Below, in pieces: positions 18,945 through 27,951 of a DNA stretch of 36,632 nt. The stretch covers positions 1 to 36,632 of the forward strand of contig JAODMH010000098.1 of assembly GCA_025465035.1 (NCBI GenBank), written 5' to 3'. How positions within the stretch are numbered: the first letter of the stretch is position 1; the number at the start of each line of letters is the position of its first letter. Source of the DNA: Microbacteriaceae bacterium (GTDB lineage: Bacteria > Actinomycetota > Actinomycetes > Actinomycetales > Microbacteriaceae). The notes beneath the pieces were generated by a model, which was not told where the DNA came from, did no database searches, and worked only from the letters and a program-made list of their open reading frames with translations. The translations under genes and the position numbers were made by a program.

Positions 18945-19795
18945 GCCGCCTCACCGTCCTCAAGACCTACAAGCTCTACATCGGCGGCACGTTCCCGCGC
19001 AGCGAGTCGGGGCGGGTCTACGAGGTCGCGACCGCGAAGGGTGCGTTCCTCGCCAACGCGGCGAAGGCATCCCGCAAGGACGCGAGGGACGCGGTGCTGG
19101 CCGCCCGCGCCGCAGTAGGAGGCTGGTCGGGGGCCACCGGCTACAACCGGGGCCAGGTGCTGTACCGCATCGCCGAGTTGCTCGAGGGCCGTCGTGCGCA
19201 GTTCGTCGAGGAGCTGCGGCAGAGCGAGGGCATTTCAGCGGCTGCCGCTGAGAAACAGGTAGATGCGGCGATCGATGTCTGGGTCTGGTACGCCGGCTGG
19301 GCGGACAAATACGTGCAGGTCGCGGGCAACGGGAACCCGGTGAGCGGGCCGTACTTCAACGTCTCAACACCGGAGCCGACCGGAGTCGTCGCCGTGATCG
19401 CACCACAGGAGTCATCCCTCCTCGGACTCGTGAGTGTCGTGGCACCCGCGCTCGTCAGCGGCAACGCCGTCATCGTGGTGGCAAGCGAACGGGCGCCCCT
19501 CGCGGCGATCAGCCTGAGCGAGGTGCTCGCGACCAGCGACGTGCCCGGTGGTGTCGTCAACATCCTGACCGGCTCTCCGGCGGAGATCGCGCCGTGGCTT
19601 GCCAGCCACGCGGATGTCAACGCCATCGATCTCGCCGGCGCCGGTTCCCTCGACTGGGTCGACCTGCAGATCGCGGCGGCGGAGACCCTCAAGCGCGTGC
19701 TCCCGCCGGAGGACGGCGTTCCTTTGCCATCCGTCGAGCGCGTCACCTTCTTCACCGAGACGAAGACCGTCTGGCACCCCAAGGGACTGATCTAG
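18941..19795 (+). CDS. Half-length aldehyde dehydrogenase-like protein lacking the catalytic half
   Basis: 284 aa ALDH N-terminal/cofactor domain (GVVAVIAPQESSLLGLVSVVAPALVSGNAVIVVAS...DVPGGVVNILTG), ending after DLAGAG with no catalytic Cys segment. SD GGGAG before GTG, overlapping the previous stop. Confidence 0.85.
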   Translation: MSRLTVLKTYKLYIGGTFPRSESGRVYEVATAKGAFLANAAKASRKDARDAVLAARAAVGGWSGATGYNRGQVLYRIAELLEGRRAQFVEELRQSEGISAAAAEKQVDAAIDVWVWYAGWADKYVQVAGNGNPVSGPYFNVSTPEPTGVVAVIAPQESSLLGLVSVVAPALVSGNAVIVVASERAPLAAISLSEVLATSDVPGGVVNILTGSPAEIAPWLASHADVNAIDLAGAGSLDWVDLQIAAAETLKRVLPPEDGVPLPSVERVTFFTETKTVWHPKGLI

Positions 19796-19815
19796 CGCGG
19801 GCGTAATGCGCCGAG

Positions 19816-19864
19816 TTGCATGGTGCCGCCCTTCGGAGGGGTTGCGAAGGGCGGCACCATGCAA
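19816..19864. terminator. Perfect 20-bp-arm hairpin downstream of the deo-type operon
   Basis: TTGCATGGTGCCGCCCTTCG - GAGGGGTTG - CGAAGGGCGGCACCATGCAA. No U-tract. Lies 20 nt after the last stop codon. Confidence 0.75.
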
Positions 19865-19943
19865 GTCACTGCGAACGGGGTGGCGTGCCGCCTCCCCCGA
19901 TGTGGGGCGGGCCCGGCTCGGCGACGACATTTAGGCTGGGAGA

Positions 19944-20807
19944 ATGACCATCGGGGGAGCGTCGCGGGGGCGAGGTGTTCGGTTCGCCGTGCTCGTGACG
20001 ATCCTCTCGGTTCTCGGGCTCAGCTCCATCGGGGCGACCAGCGCATCCGCGACGGAGTCCGACACCATCGCCTCGCTCGTCAATCAGGCCAGGGCGGCGG
20101 CCGGGCTTCCGGGGCTCGCGCACAACCCCGCAATGGATGCCGTGGCAGAGCGGTGGGCACAGCAGATGGGCGCGGCCAACACCATGAGCCACAACCCGAG
20201 CTATGCCAGCCAGATCCCCACCGGCTGGACCAGAGCCGGCGAGAACGTTGCCATGGGCCAGCCGACGCCCGCCGCCATGCACGACGCGTGGATGAACTCC
20301 GCGGGCCACCGGGCGAACATCCTCGGCGACTTCACGGACATCGGCATCGCCTTCGTCATCGTCAACGGCGTCACCTGGGGAGTTGAGGACTTCGGTAAGT
20401 ATGCCGGTCACGCGAGCGCCCCGGTGCAAACGGCCGTCCCGGCCACTGCACCTCCCGCGGCCAAGGCCGCCGCGCCGGTCGCCGCGGCTCCTGTGCCCGT
20501 CGCGCCGGTGCCTGCGGCTCCTCCAGTTCCGGCCGCGGCTCTTCCCTCGGCCGCGCCGAGCTCCGCCCCGGGGACGATCCCTGGTGCGGACGTGGGCGCA
20601 GTTCCGCGACCGTCAGCCTCGGCATCCGTCTCCCATGATCCGTTGGCGACCCAGAAGACCGAGAAGTTCATCGCCACCGCACGGAAGACCGCGCCGAGCT
20701 TTCCCGTCGCATACGGTGTCGGAATCGTGCTCGTGGTACTCGGTCTCGTCGTCGGCAGCTACAGGCAGCTGCTGCACCGGCGCGCCAGGCGATCCGCCGA
20801 GAATTAA
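19944..20807 (+). CDS. CAP/SCP-domain secreted, membrane-anchored protein
   Basis: Signal-like N-terminus; LVNQARAAAGLPGLAHNPAMDAVAERWAQQM...MSHNP...GENVAMGQ...AWMNSAGHRANILGDFTDIGIAF; Pro/Ala-rich linker; C-terminal TM plus basic tail. Confidence 0.9.
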   Translation: MTIGGASRGRGVRFAVLVTILSVLGLSSIGATSASATESDTIASLVNQARAAAGLPGLAHNPAMDAVAERWAQQMGAANTMSHNPSYASQIPTGWTRAGENVAMGQPTPAAMHDAWMNSAGHRANILGDFTDIGIAFVIVNGVTWGVEDFGKYAGHASAPVQTAVPATAPPAAKAAAPVAAAPVPVAPVPAAPPVPAAALPSAAPSSAPGTIPGADVGAVPRPSASASVSHDPLATQKTEKFIATARKTAPSFPVAYGVGIVLVVLGLVVGSYRQLLHRRARRSAEN

Positions 20808-20913
20808 CCGACGGGCATAGGCCGCGTAACCCAATTTCACTGGCGTTTCATGGCGCGGCGAGCGATCATGGAATGACGCGTCGTGTCAACGGCGCCGCCA
20901 TGGAGGTCACGTA

Positions 20914-21501
20914 ATGACTGCAGACACGGTTCTTTTTCTGGGGGACAGCATCACGCAGGGTGGCGACTGGGCGACCTGGTTTCCCGAACTCAATACACTC
21001 AACTTCGGCGTCGGCGGCGACACCACTGAGGACGTGCTCGCCCGCCTCGACACGGTCGTCGAAGCCCAGCCGGACGAGATCGTGCTCCTCATCGGGACCA
21101 ACGATCTCGGATTGAGGCGCAACGTCGAGACTCTGGTGCGCAACGTCCAGTCGATCCTCGTCGATCTTCGTCGTGACCTGCCGGGATCACGGATGCTGGT
21201 TCAGTCCGTGATGCCGCGCGGCAGGGAATTCGCCGACCGCATCCGTGAGGCCAACATCCATCTGCGCCAGTTCTCCGCCACGGTGCATGCCCAGTTCCTG
21301 GACCTCTGGCCTACGATGGCCCTCGAGGATGGCGAGATCAATCCCGCCTTCTCCGACGACCGGCTTCACCTCAACGGTGCAGGCTATGAGGCCTGGCTCT
21401 CCGAGTTGCGGCCCGCGATGGAGCGGTTGCGCGAGGAACCACCCATGAGCCGGCCCATCCAGGCCATCATCTTCGACGAGTACGCCCGCCCGAGTTCCTA
21501 G
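20914..21501 (+). CDS. SGNH/GDSL-type hydrolase
   Basis: VLFLGDSITQGGDWATWFPELNTLNFGVGGDTTEDVLARL, LLIGTNDLG, DDRLHLNGAGYEAWL. SD GGAGG before ATG. Confidence 0.9.
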   Translation: MTADTVLFLGDSITQGGDWATWFPELNTLNFGVGGDTTEDVLARLDTVVEAQPDEIVLLIGTNDLGLRRNVETLVRNVQSILVDLRRDLPGSRMLVQSVMPRGREFADRIREANIHLRQFSATVHAQFLDLWPTMALEDGEINPAFSDDRLHLNGAGYEAWLSELRPAMERLREEPPMSRPIQAIIFDEYARPSS

Positions 21502-21506
21502 GAGCC

Positions 21507-22832
21507 TCAGAGTTTGCCGACGAGGGCGGTGTAGAAGGCGACCCCGCTGAGGAAGGTCGAGGTGTGCATCCGCTCGTTCCTCGCGTGCAGTGTTCCCCGC
21601 TCCTCCTTCGACATCTCGAACGGGCTGAACCGGTAGACATGCTCGCTGATGCGCGTGTAGTAGCGGCTGTCGCTCGCCGCCATCATCACGTAGGGGGTGA
21701 CGATCGTGCCGGGGAAGGCATCTTCGATCGAGGCCTTCAGCAGTTCCCAGGCGGCACCGGTGGTCGGCGAGATCGGTGACGGCTCGTTCGGATGCTGCAC
21801 TTCGATCGTCACGAGCGGGTCGGCGACGGCACGGCGGACGTGCTCGACCGCCTCGGCGACCGACGAATCGATCGACACCCGGATGTTCACGGTGGCGACC
21901 GCCCGCTCAGCCAGCACATTCGCGGCCTGGCTGCCCTGCAGCATGGTGACAGCCTGCGTCGTGCGGATCAACGAGTTCGTCTCGGCGCTGAGCCGCCCGA
22001 AGAGCCAGAGCAGCAGCGGCCTGGTCAGCCAGAGGTTCGTGAACACTGCCCGGAACGGGTTCCTGGCATGCGAGCCGAGCGTACTGATCATCTCGACGAC
22101 GGGCGACGTGAAACTCGCACGGAACGGCCGCTTGTTGAGCCGGACGATGGCCGTGGCGAGCCGGGCTGTCGCGGACAGCTTCGGCGGCATCGAGGCATGC
22201 CCGCCATCCTGCTCGACGGTGAGGGAGAGGCTCAGGATGCCCTTCTCGCTTACCCCGACGACGGCGATCGGACCGCTCACCCCCGGGAAGATACCCTCGA
22301 CGATCGCGCCGCCCTCGTCGATCACGATGGCGGGACGGATGCCGCGAACCTCGAGCAGGTCGACGATGGCGCGCGCACCGCTTCCGACCGTCTCCTCATC
22401 GTGCCCGAAGCTGAGGTAGATGTCATGCTCAGGACGGTGACCCGCGAGCACATTGGCCTCAACCGCCTCGAGCACGCACACGAGCGAACCCTTGTCATCG
22501 AGGGTTCCACGGCCAACGATGAGTTGCCCGACGCCGTCGTCGACCAGTTCAGCCGCGAACGGTGGGTGGTCCCAGCCGTCCGGGGTCGCCGGCACCACGT
22601 CGTAGTGCGCCATGAGTACCGTGGGCGGCCCGTCCGACCGGCCCTTCCAGCGGTACAGCATGGAGTACTCGTTCACGAGTTCCCGCTCGAGGGCGGAATG
22701 GGTAGCTGGATAGAGCTCGGGGAGCAGCGCGATGAACTGACGGAATGGTTCCCAGTCGGTGTCCTCCACGGGGAGCCGCGACATGGTGGGCAGGCGCACG
22801 AGGGACTGCAGATTGGCGATCGGATCCGGCAT
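21507..22832 (-). CDS. M20-family metallopeptidase
   Basis: ATG at 22832. LMAHYDVVPATPDGWDHPPFAAELVDDGVGQLIVGRGTLDDKGSLVCVLEAVEA and FGHDEETVGSGARAIV. Confidence 0.92.
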   Translation of the reverse strand: MPDPIANLQSLVRLPTMSRLPVEDTDWEPFRQFIALLPELYPATHSALERELVNEYSMLYRWKGRSDGPPTVLMAHYDVVPATPDGWDHPPFAAELVDDGVGQLIVGRGTLDDKGSLVCVLEAVEANVLAGHRPEHDIYLSFGHDEETVGSGARAIVDLLEVRGIRPAIVIDEGGAIVEGIFPGVSGPIAVVGVSEKGILSLSLTVEQDGGHASMPPKLSATARLATAIVRLNKRPFRASFTSPVVEMISTLGSHARNPFRAVFTNLWLTRPLLLWLFGRLSAETNSLIRTTQAVTMLQGSQAANVLAERAVATVNIRVSIDSSVAEAVEHVRRAVADPLVTIEVQHPNEPSPISPTTGAAWELLKASIEDAFPGTIVTPYVMMAASDSRYYTRISEHVYRFSPFEMSKEERGTLHARNERMHTSTFLSGVAFYTALVGKL

Positions 22833-22870
22833 GGAGCAATTGTGCCCCACCGTCGCGACAGAATAGGACG

Positions 22871-23224
22871 ATGACGTCCTATCCAACCCCAGAGTTCCGG
22901 CGCACGGCACTCGCCCCCGGAATCCTCGGCGCAATCGTGTTGCTGGCCGGCCTCGCCCTGCTCGACAACGCCGGCGGCTACCTCCTCATCCGGTTCGCGG
23001 TGAGCATTCTCGCGCTGATCATGTGCGTGTTCTCTTGGCAGGGGAAGCAGTGGTGGTGGATCATCGCACTGCTCGCGATCGCCGTGTTGTGGAATCCGGT
23101 GGCGCCGTTTGCCTTTCATGGCCAGGGTTGGGTTGCGCTCCAGTTCGTTGGCGCCATCGTGTTCATCGTCGTCGGCATCCGCGTGAAGATCAAGAATCCG
23201 GACGACCGCAACCAGCGCCGCTGA
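22871..23224 (+). CDS. Small membrane protein, unknown function
   Basis: ATG at 22871: MTSYPTPEFRRTALAPGILGAIVLLAGLALLDNAGGYLLIRFAVSILALIMCVFSW. CAGAAT lies 6 nt upstream. Confidence 0.75.
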   Translation: MTSYPTPEFRRTALAPGILGAIVLLAGLALLDNAGGYLLIRFAVSILALIMCVFSWQGKQWWWIIALLAIAVLWNPVAPFAFHGQGWVALQFVGAIVFIVVGIRVKIKNPDDRNQRR

Positions 23225-23233
23225 AGCACCTAT

Positions 23234-23251
23234 CCGGGCGGGTCCGCCCGG
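23234..23251. terminator. Short GC hairpin CCGGGCGG-GT-CCGCCCGG
   Basis: 8-bp perfect arms just after the stop at 23224. Confidence 0.5.
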
Positions 23252-23265
23252 AGTACGGTGCGAGC

Positions 23266-24747
23266 ATGACTTCGCTCTGGCTCGACACCGCGCGCACGAT
23301 TGACACGGACTCCTTCAGCCCCGACGCCGACTACGACCTCGTCGTCGCGGGGGCCGGGCTCACCGGGCTGGTGACCGGGCTGCTCTTCGCGAGGGCGGGG
23401 ATGCGGGTCGCGGTCCTCGAGGCGCGTCATGTCGGCGCCGCGGCATCCGGCAACACGACGGCCAAGCTCAGCCTGCTGCAGGGCAAGCACCTCTCCGAGA
23501 TGCTCCGCCACACGACGCGGGCCACCGCCCGGGCGTACGTCGAGGGCAATCGAGAGGGCATGATGTGGCTGCTGCGCTACTGCGAGGAGCACCGCGTGTC
23601 CGTGCAGCGTAGGGATGCCTTCAGCTATGCTGCGAGCCCGGCGGGGGTCGAGAGGGTCGATGAGGAGTACCGCGCAGACCTCTCGCTGGGTCTCGACGTC
23701 ACGCGCGAATCGTCGCTGGACGTCCCCTTTCCGGTCTACGGTGCGGTTCGTTTGGCCGAGCAGGCGCAGTTCAATCCAATGGACGTGCTTCGCGCGCTCG
23801 CCGCGGACTTCCGTGCCCACGGCGGACTGCTGGTCGAGGACGCGCGGGTGCTGCGGGTCAAGCCCGGCGATCCCAGCGTGGTCACCACCAATCGCGGCAC
23901 GGTGTTCTCGGACAGGGTCGTGCTCGCGACCGGCACCCCGTTCATGGACCGTGGCCTCTACTTTCTCAAGCAGGAAGCGTCGCGGTCCTACGCTCTCGCA
24001 TTCCGCGTTCCGGGCGTCACGCCCGAAGGGATGTACCTCTCCGTGGATACGCCCACTCGGTCGATACGCACCACGCCGGTCGGTGGCGAGGAGCGGCTCC
24101 TGATCGGCGGAAACGGGCATCCGGTTGGCCGGCATCCCTCGCCCCTGAGTCTCGTCCACGATCTCACCCGCTGGACGGAGGAGTTTTTCCCCGGTGCGGA
24201 ATGTACCCATTCCTGGTCGGCCCAGGACTATCGACCCGCCGGCCGCATTCCCTTCACCGGATGGCTTCCTCACGGCCGTGGACGTGTCTTTATTGCGACC
24301 GGCTATGACAAGTGGGGGATGACGAACGCCGTGGCGGCGAGTCTCACGCTCGCGGCCGACATCCTCGGCGGTCATCAGCCGTGGGCGCTGAAACTGCACC
24401 GTCGCGTCACGACCCCGGCGGATGCCGGCTCGTTCCTCGGCGCGAATGCCGCGGTCGCCGTCGCCGCGACGAAGGGATATTTCGGCGCCTGGTTCACGGC
24501 GAGGCCGAGCGGCCCGCCCGCCGACGGCGGCGGCATCGTGACCCACGACCGGTTGCGACCGATCGGCGTCTCGACGGTCGACGGCGCGACCTGCACCGTC
24601 TCGACCGTCTGCACACACCTTCGCGGGGTGCTCAGCTGGAATGATGCCGAGCTCTCCTGGGACTGTCCGCTGCACGGCTCCCGCTTCACCGCGGATGGGC
24701 GGGTGCTCGAGGGACCGGCGAGGAAGGATCTTCGCAGGCTTGCCTAG
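23266..24747 (+). CDS. FAD-dependent oxidoreductase with C-terminal Rieske [2Fe-2S] domain
   Basis: YDLVVAGAGLTGLVTGLLFARAGMRVAVLEA FAD motif and C-terminal CTHLRGVLSWNDAELSWDCPLHGSRF Rieske motif. TACGGT lies 6 nt before ATG 23266. Confidence 0.92.
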   Translation: MTSLWLDTARTIDTDSFSPDADYDLVVAGAGLTGLVTGLLFARAGMRVAVLEARHVGAAASGNTTAKLSLLQGKHLSEMLRHTTRATARAYVEGNREGMMWLLRYCEEHRVSVQRRDAFSYAASPAGVERVDEEYRADLSLGLDVTRESSLDVPFPVYGAVRLAEQAQFNPMDVLRALAADFRAHGGLLVEDARVLRVKPGDPSVVTTNRGTVFSDRVVLATGTPFMDRGLYFLKQEASRSYALAFRVPGVTPEGMYLSVDTPTRSIRTTPVGGEERLLIGGNGHPVGRHPSPLSLVHDLTRWTEEFFPGAECTHSWSAQDYRPAGRIPFTGWLPHGRGRVFIATGYDKWGMTNAVAASLTLAADILGGHQPWALKLHRRVTTPADAGSFLGANAAVAVAATKGYFGAWFTARPSGPPADGGGIVTHDRLRPIGVSTVDGATCTVSTVCTHLRGVLSWNDAELSWDCPLHGSRFTADGRVLEGPARKDLRRLA

Positions 24748-24837
24748 GAACTCCGCGGCGTTCTCGCGATCCGCTCGGGGCCGCAATAGAGCCGGAATCG
24801 AGCTCACAGGTGGCAGCGCTAAAATATCCAGCAGCTT

Positions 24838-26523
24838 GTGGCCCGCGCCGACACGATTGGCAGGCGAGTCAGGCTCGAGAGATTGGGCCGAACAGTGACC
24901 GACATCCACCACCCAGCAGTCCCGAACACCATGGTTCCGACCACCGTCGTGCCGAGAACTCTGCCCATTACCGCCGCACCGGAGACCGGGTTCCCGACAT
25001 CGTCGATGGCGACACGTGCCGATCTCGTGCCGAGCAATGACAAGTTCGCCATCCTCAACGAACGGCTGACCCCTCGCGAGGCGATGGTCGAGGATCTGCT
25101 GTTCATCCGCAGGGTGTTGGAGAGTGCCGACATCGACTATCTGCTCATCCGCGGCAATGACACGCGACCCGTCATCGCCGTTGACCGCCGCGCGCGCAAG
25201 GCCCTACGCCGCGCTCTCGCGGCCGCCTGCGCGGAGGAGCCGTTCTATTCGAAGCCGGCCGACGGGGTACACGGACCAACGGTCCCGCTCGCCGATGGCA
25301 AGCTCGCCGCCGACAAGTCGACGCGTGCCTTCATCCTGTTCCGTCCGCGAATCACGCCGAACGGCGAACTGCGCTATGGGGCCGCAGCCGGCGTCCGCCT
25401 CGAACTCTGGACCTACGACTCGGAATTCATCACCGCACCCACCGAGAACTCGCTCATGAGGTTCGTGCTGCCCCGCACGGAGGCTCTGCGCGACACCGTC
25501 GAACTGCACGGCGAAAGTTGGCCGACACTCGCCGGCATGTTCGATCCGCAGGCCCGTGACATCGACTTCGACATCGACATCGTGTTCTCCTGGGTCGACG
25601 GTGCCGCGATCGAGTGGCAACGGGCCAGAGCCAGGCGGATGCGCAGTTACGTCGTCGGAGAGGGCGACGACTCGCAGGCCCGCTTCCGCCAGCTCGACGA
25701 GCTGAAATATGCCCTGCGTTCGGTCTACCTCTTCGCCCCCTGGGTGCGAAACATCTACGTCGTGACCGACTCGCCGAAGCCGGACTGGCTGGCCGAGCAT
25801 CCACGGGTCACGTTCGTGCCCAGCGAGCAGTTCTTCGCCGACCCCTCCGTGCTTCCCACTCACAACTCGCACGCCGTCGAGAGCCAGCTGCACCACATCC
25901 CGGGTCTCAGCGAGCACTTCCTCTATTCCAATGACGTCATGTTCTTCGGCCGCCCGGTCGGACCCGATCTGTTCTTCTCTCCCGGGGGCGTCACCAGGTT
26001 CATCGAGGCGACCACTCGCATCGGCATGGGGGACAGCAACATCGAGCGCAGCGGCTTCGAGAACGCGGCTCGGGTCAACCGACGCCTGCTGCGCGAACGC
26101 TTCGGACACACCATCACGCGGCATCTCGAGCACACCGCCGCCCCGCTGCGGAAGTCGGTGCTGCATGAGCTCGAGGCCGAATTCCCGGAGGACTTCGCCC
26201 GCACGGCTGCGAGTACCTTCCGGGCCGCGACGGACATCTCGGTGACGAACTCGCTCTACCACTACTACGCCCTGCTCACCGGGCGCGCGGTATTGCAGAC
26301 GGAGGCGAAGGTGCGTTACGTCGACACGACGATGCGCGTTGGGCTCACCGACATGACGAGGCTGTTGAGACGTCGGGATGTCGATCTGTTCTGTCTCAAC
26401 GACGGAAGCTTTCCCGAGCTGACCGTCGAAGAGCGCGCGGGTGCTGTGCGGGCGTTCCTCGAGGCCTACTACCCGATTCCGGCGCCATGGGAGCGTATTC
26501 CGGGCACGCCGACGGCCGTCTAG
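24838..26523 (+). CDS. Stealth-family phosphotransferase (capsular polysaccharide-type); start codon uncertain
   Basis: DIDIVFSWVDGAAIEWQRARARRM, ELKYALRSVYLFAPWVRNIYVVTDSPKPDWL, THNSHAVESQLHHIPGLSEHFLYSNDVMFFGRPV, consistent with Stealth conserved regions. Confidence 0.85.
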   Translation: MARADTIGRRVRLERLGRTVTDIHHPAVPNTMVPTTVVPRTLPITAAPETGFPTSSMATRADLVPSNDKFAILNERLTPREAMVEDLLFIRRVLESADIDYLLIRGNDTRPVIAVDRRARKALRRALAAACAEEPFYSKPADGVHGPTVPLADGKLAADKSTRAFILFRPRITPNGELRYGAAAGVRLELWTYDSEFITAPTENSLMRFVLPRTEALRDTVELHGESWPTLAGMFDPQARDIDFDIDIVFSWVDGAAIEWQRARARRMRSYVVGEGDDSQARFRQLDELKYALRSVYLFAPWVRNIYVVTDSPKPDWLAEHPRVTFVPSEQFFADPSVLPTHNSHAVESQLHHIPGLSEHFLYSNDVMFFGRPVGPDLFFSPGGVTRFIEATTRIGMGDSNIERSGFENAARVNRRLLRERFGHTITRHLEHTAAPLRKSVLHELEAEFPEDFARTAASTFRAATDISVTNSLYHYYALLTGRAVLQTEAKVRYVDTTMRVGLTDMTRLLRRRDVDLFCLNDGSFPELTVEERAGAVRAFLEAYYPIPAPWERIPGTPTAV

Positions 26524-26552
26524 GCGCCGCGAGGGTCGACACAATCTCCGGC

Positions 26553-26673
26553 GGCGGAGAAACCGCGTCGCGGACAGAGTAATAACCCCCTCCGCGACAA
26601 CGTATCTCCGCCGGTCGCGACACTTGCTCCGCCGCGGTCGGTTTACTCCGCCGCGGGGAGCTTTTTCTCCGCC
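26553..26673 (-). repeat. 121-bp structured intergenic element, copy B (inverted relative to copy A)
   Basis: CTCCGCC at 26606, 26627, 26646 and 26667 (steps 21/19/21) plus hairpin GGCGGAGA (26553-26560)/TCTCCGCC (26605-26612). Same total length and layout as copy A. Confidence 0.9.
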
Positions 26674-26688
26674 GCGATTGTCGGTCGG

Positions 26689-27633
26689 CTAGACCGTCGC
26701 GAGTTCCCGCGTCGGCGGATGCAGCTCTTCGTCCGGGGCCAGCGGTGGGGTACCGCTTTCCGGGATGACCACGCCGTTCGCGGCGAGGATGCGTGCTGTC
26801 TCTTCCGCCGTGACATACGAGACCGGCGCGTATTCACCGATCGGCACGACCGAATGCAGCACGGTGTTCTCGTAGACGTGGATGAGGTTGTAAGCCTGCG
26901 CTCCGTCCCGTCCGCGTGTTCCGCCCACCGGCACATTGAGGTCTTGTGTATAGCAGGTCGCCGAGGCGACGGAGACCGGCACACCGGCAAAAGTGGCGGT
27001 GGTCGAATAGTGCAGGTGGCCCGCGATAATGCCGCGGACATCCGAACCCTGGATGACCTCGGCGAGTCCATCCTGGTCACGCAACTCCACGAGAACCGCG
27101 AGATCGAGCACGCTCGGAACCGGCGGATGGTGCATGGCGATGATGGTTCCGTGCGGAGCTGGGATCGCGAGCTCCTCAGCGAGCCAGTCGAGCTGCGCGC
27201 CGGTCACCCGCCCGTAGTGGGACCCTGGCACCGTCGAGTCGAGGGCGATGATGCGCAGACCGTTGACGTAGTGCACGCGGTCGACCGGCGCGGTGGAGGG
27301 ATACTGGCCGAGCAGCCCTTCACGGAAGTGGCCCCTGTCGTCGTGGTTGCCCATCACCCAGATGACCTTGGCGCCCATGCGCGCCGCCACCGGATCGACG
27401 ATCGCCCGCAGCTTGGAGTATGCCTCCGGGTCGCCGTGGTCGGCGAGATCGCCGGTGAACACGATCGCCTCGGGACGTGACCCGGAGGCTTCGAGTTCGT
27501 CGAAGATCTGGCGGAGATGCGCCTCGCTGTCCACGGAACCGTAGAGGGGCCCCGGTCCGGCAACGAAATGCGTGTCGCTGAAGTGAAGGATGAAATGGTC
27601 GGGCCTCGAAAACTGGGCCGTATAACCGGTCAT
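26689..27633 (-). CDS. Metallophosphoesterase (CpdA-like phosphodiesterase)
   Basis: FILHFSDTHFVAGPGPLYG, VFTGDLADHGDPEAY, VMGNHDDRGHFREGLL, IAMHHPPVPS, IIAGHLHYSTTATFAGVPV. Confidence 0.92.
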   Translation of the reverse strand: MTGYTAQFSRPDHFILHFSDTHFVAGPGPLYGSVDSEAHLRQIFDELEASGSRPEAIVFTGDLADHGDPEAYSKLRAIVDPVAARMGAKVIWVMGNHDDRGHFREGLLGQYPSTAPVDRVHYVNGLRIIALDSTVPGSHYGRVTGAQLDWLAEELAIPAPHGTIIAMHHPPVPSVLDLAVLVELRDQDGLAEVIQGSDVRGIIAGHLHYSTTATFAGVPVSVASATCYTQDLNVPVGGTRGRDGAQAYNLIHVYENTVLHSVVPIGEYAPVSYVTAEETARILAANGVVIPESGTPPLAPDEELHPPTRELATV

Positions 27634-27951
27634 ATACCTATCTCACCATGACAATCTGACCAGGAGGTGAACGGGGCGCGGCGATCCGTACCCCCAATTG
27701 GGAGGTCGCTATGCGTGCGAAACATTCGACGGAGGCCTAAACTAGCTCCAGCACCCGGCTAACCCGTTCATCGTCTCGACCCCGGTACTTGAGTAATCAC
27801 TCGGTACTGAGTTGCTCGAGTCAGGGTTGGTCGAAGCGGGGTTGGTCGCAGCAGTAGTTGGCAGCGGTCGACGCAGTTCGCCGACAACCGGTTCTCTCAT
27901 CCGAGTGATTCCGCCGCAGTCGGTTCGGTGCCCAGAAGATGCAGGAGAAGT

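Noticed and set aside
18941-19795. Half ALDH as a recent pseudogene
   Set aside because: Clean start with SD, defined C-terminus, no frameshifted remnant of the catalytic half downstream, and operon coupling. A retained short protein is more likely.
19820-20386. ORF of 188 aa running through the 20-bp hairpin
   Set aside because: It overlaps the CAP-domain gene in another frame, has an Arg/Gly/His-rich composition and begins inside the hairpin.
27711-27740. 9-codon ORF MRAKHSTEA in the gap before the helicase
   Set aside because: Too short to support without ribosome profiling or conservation.
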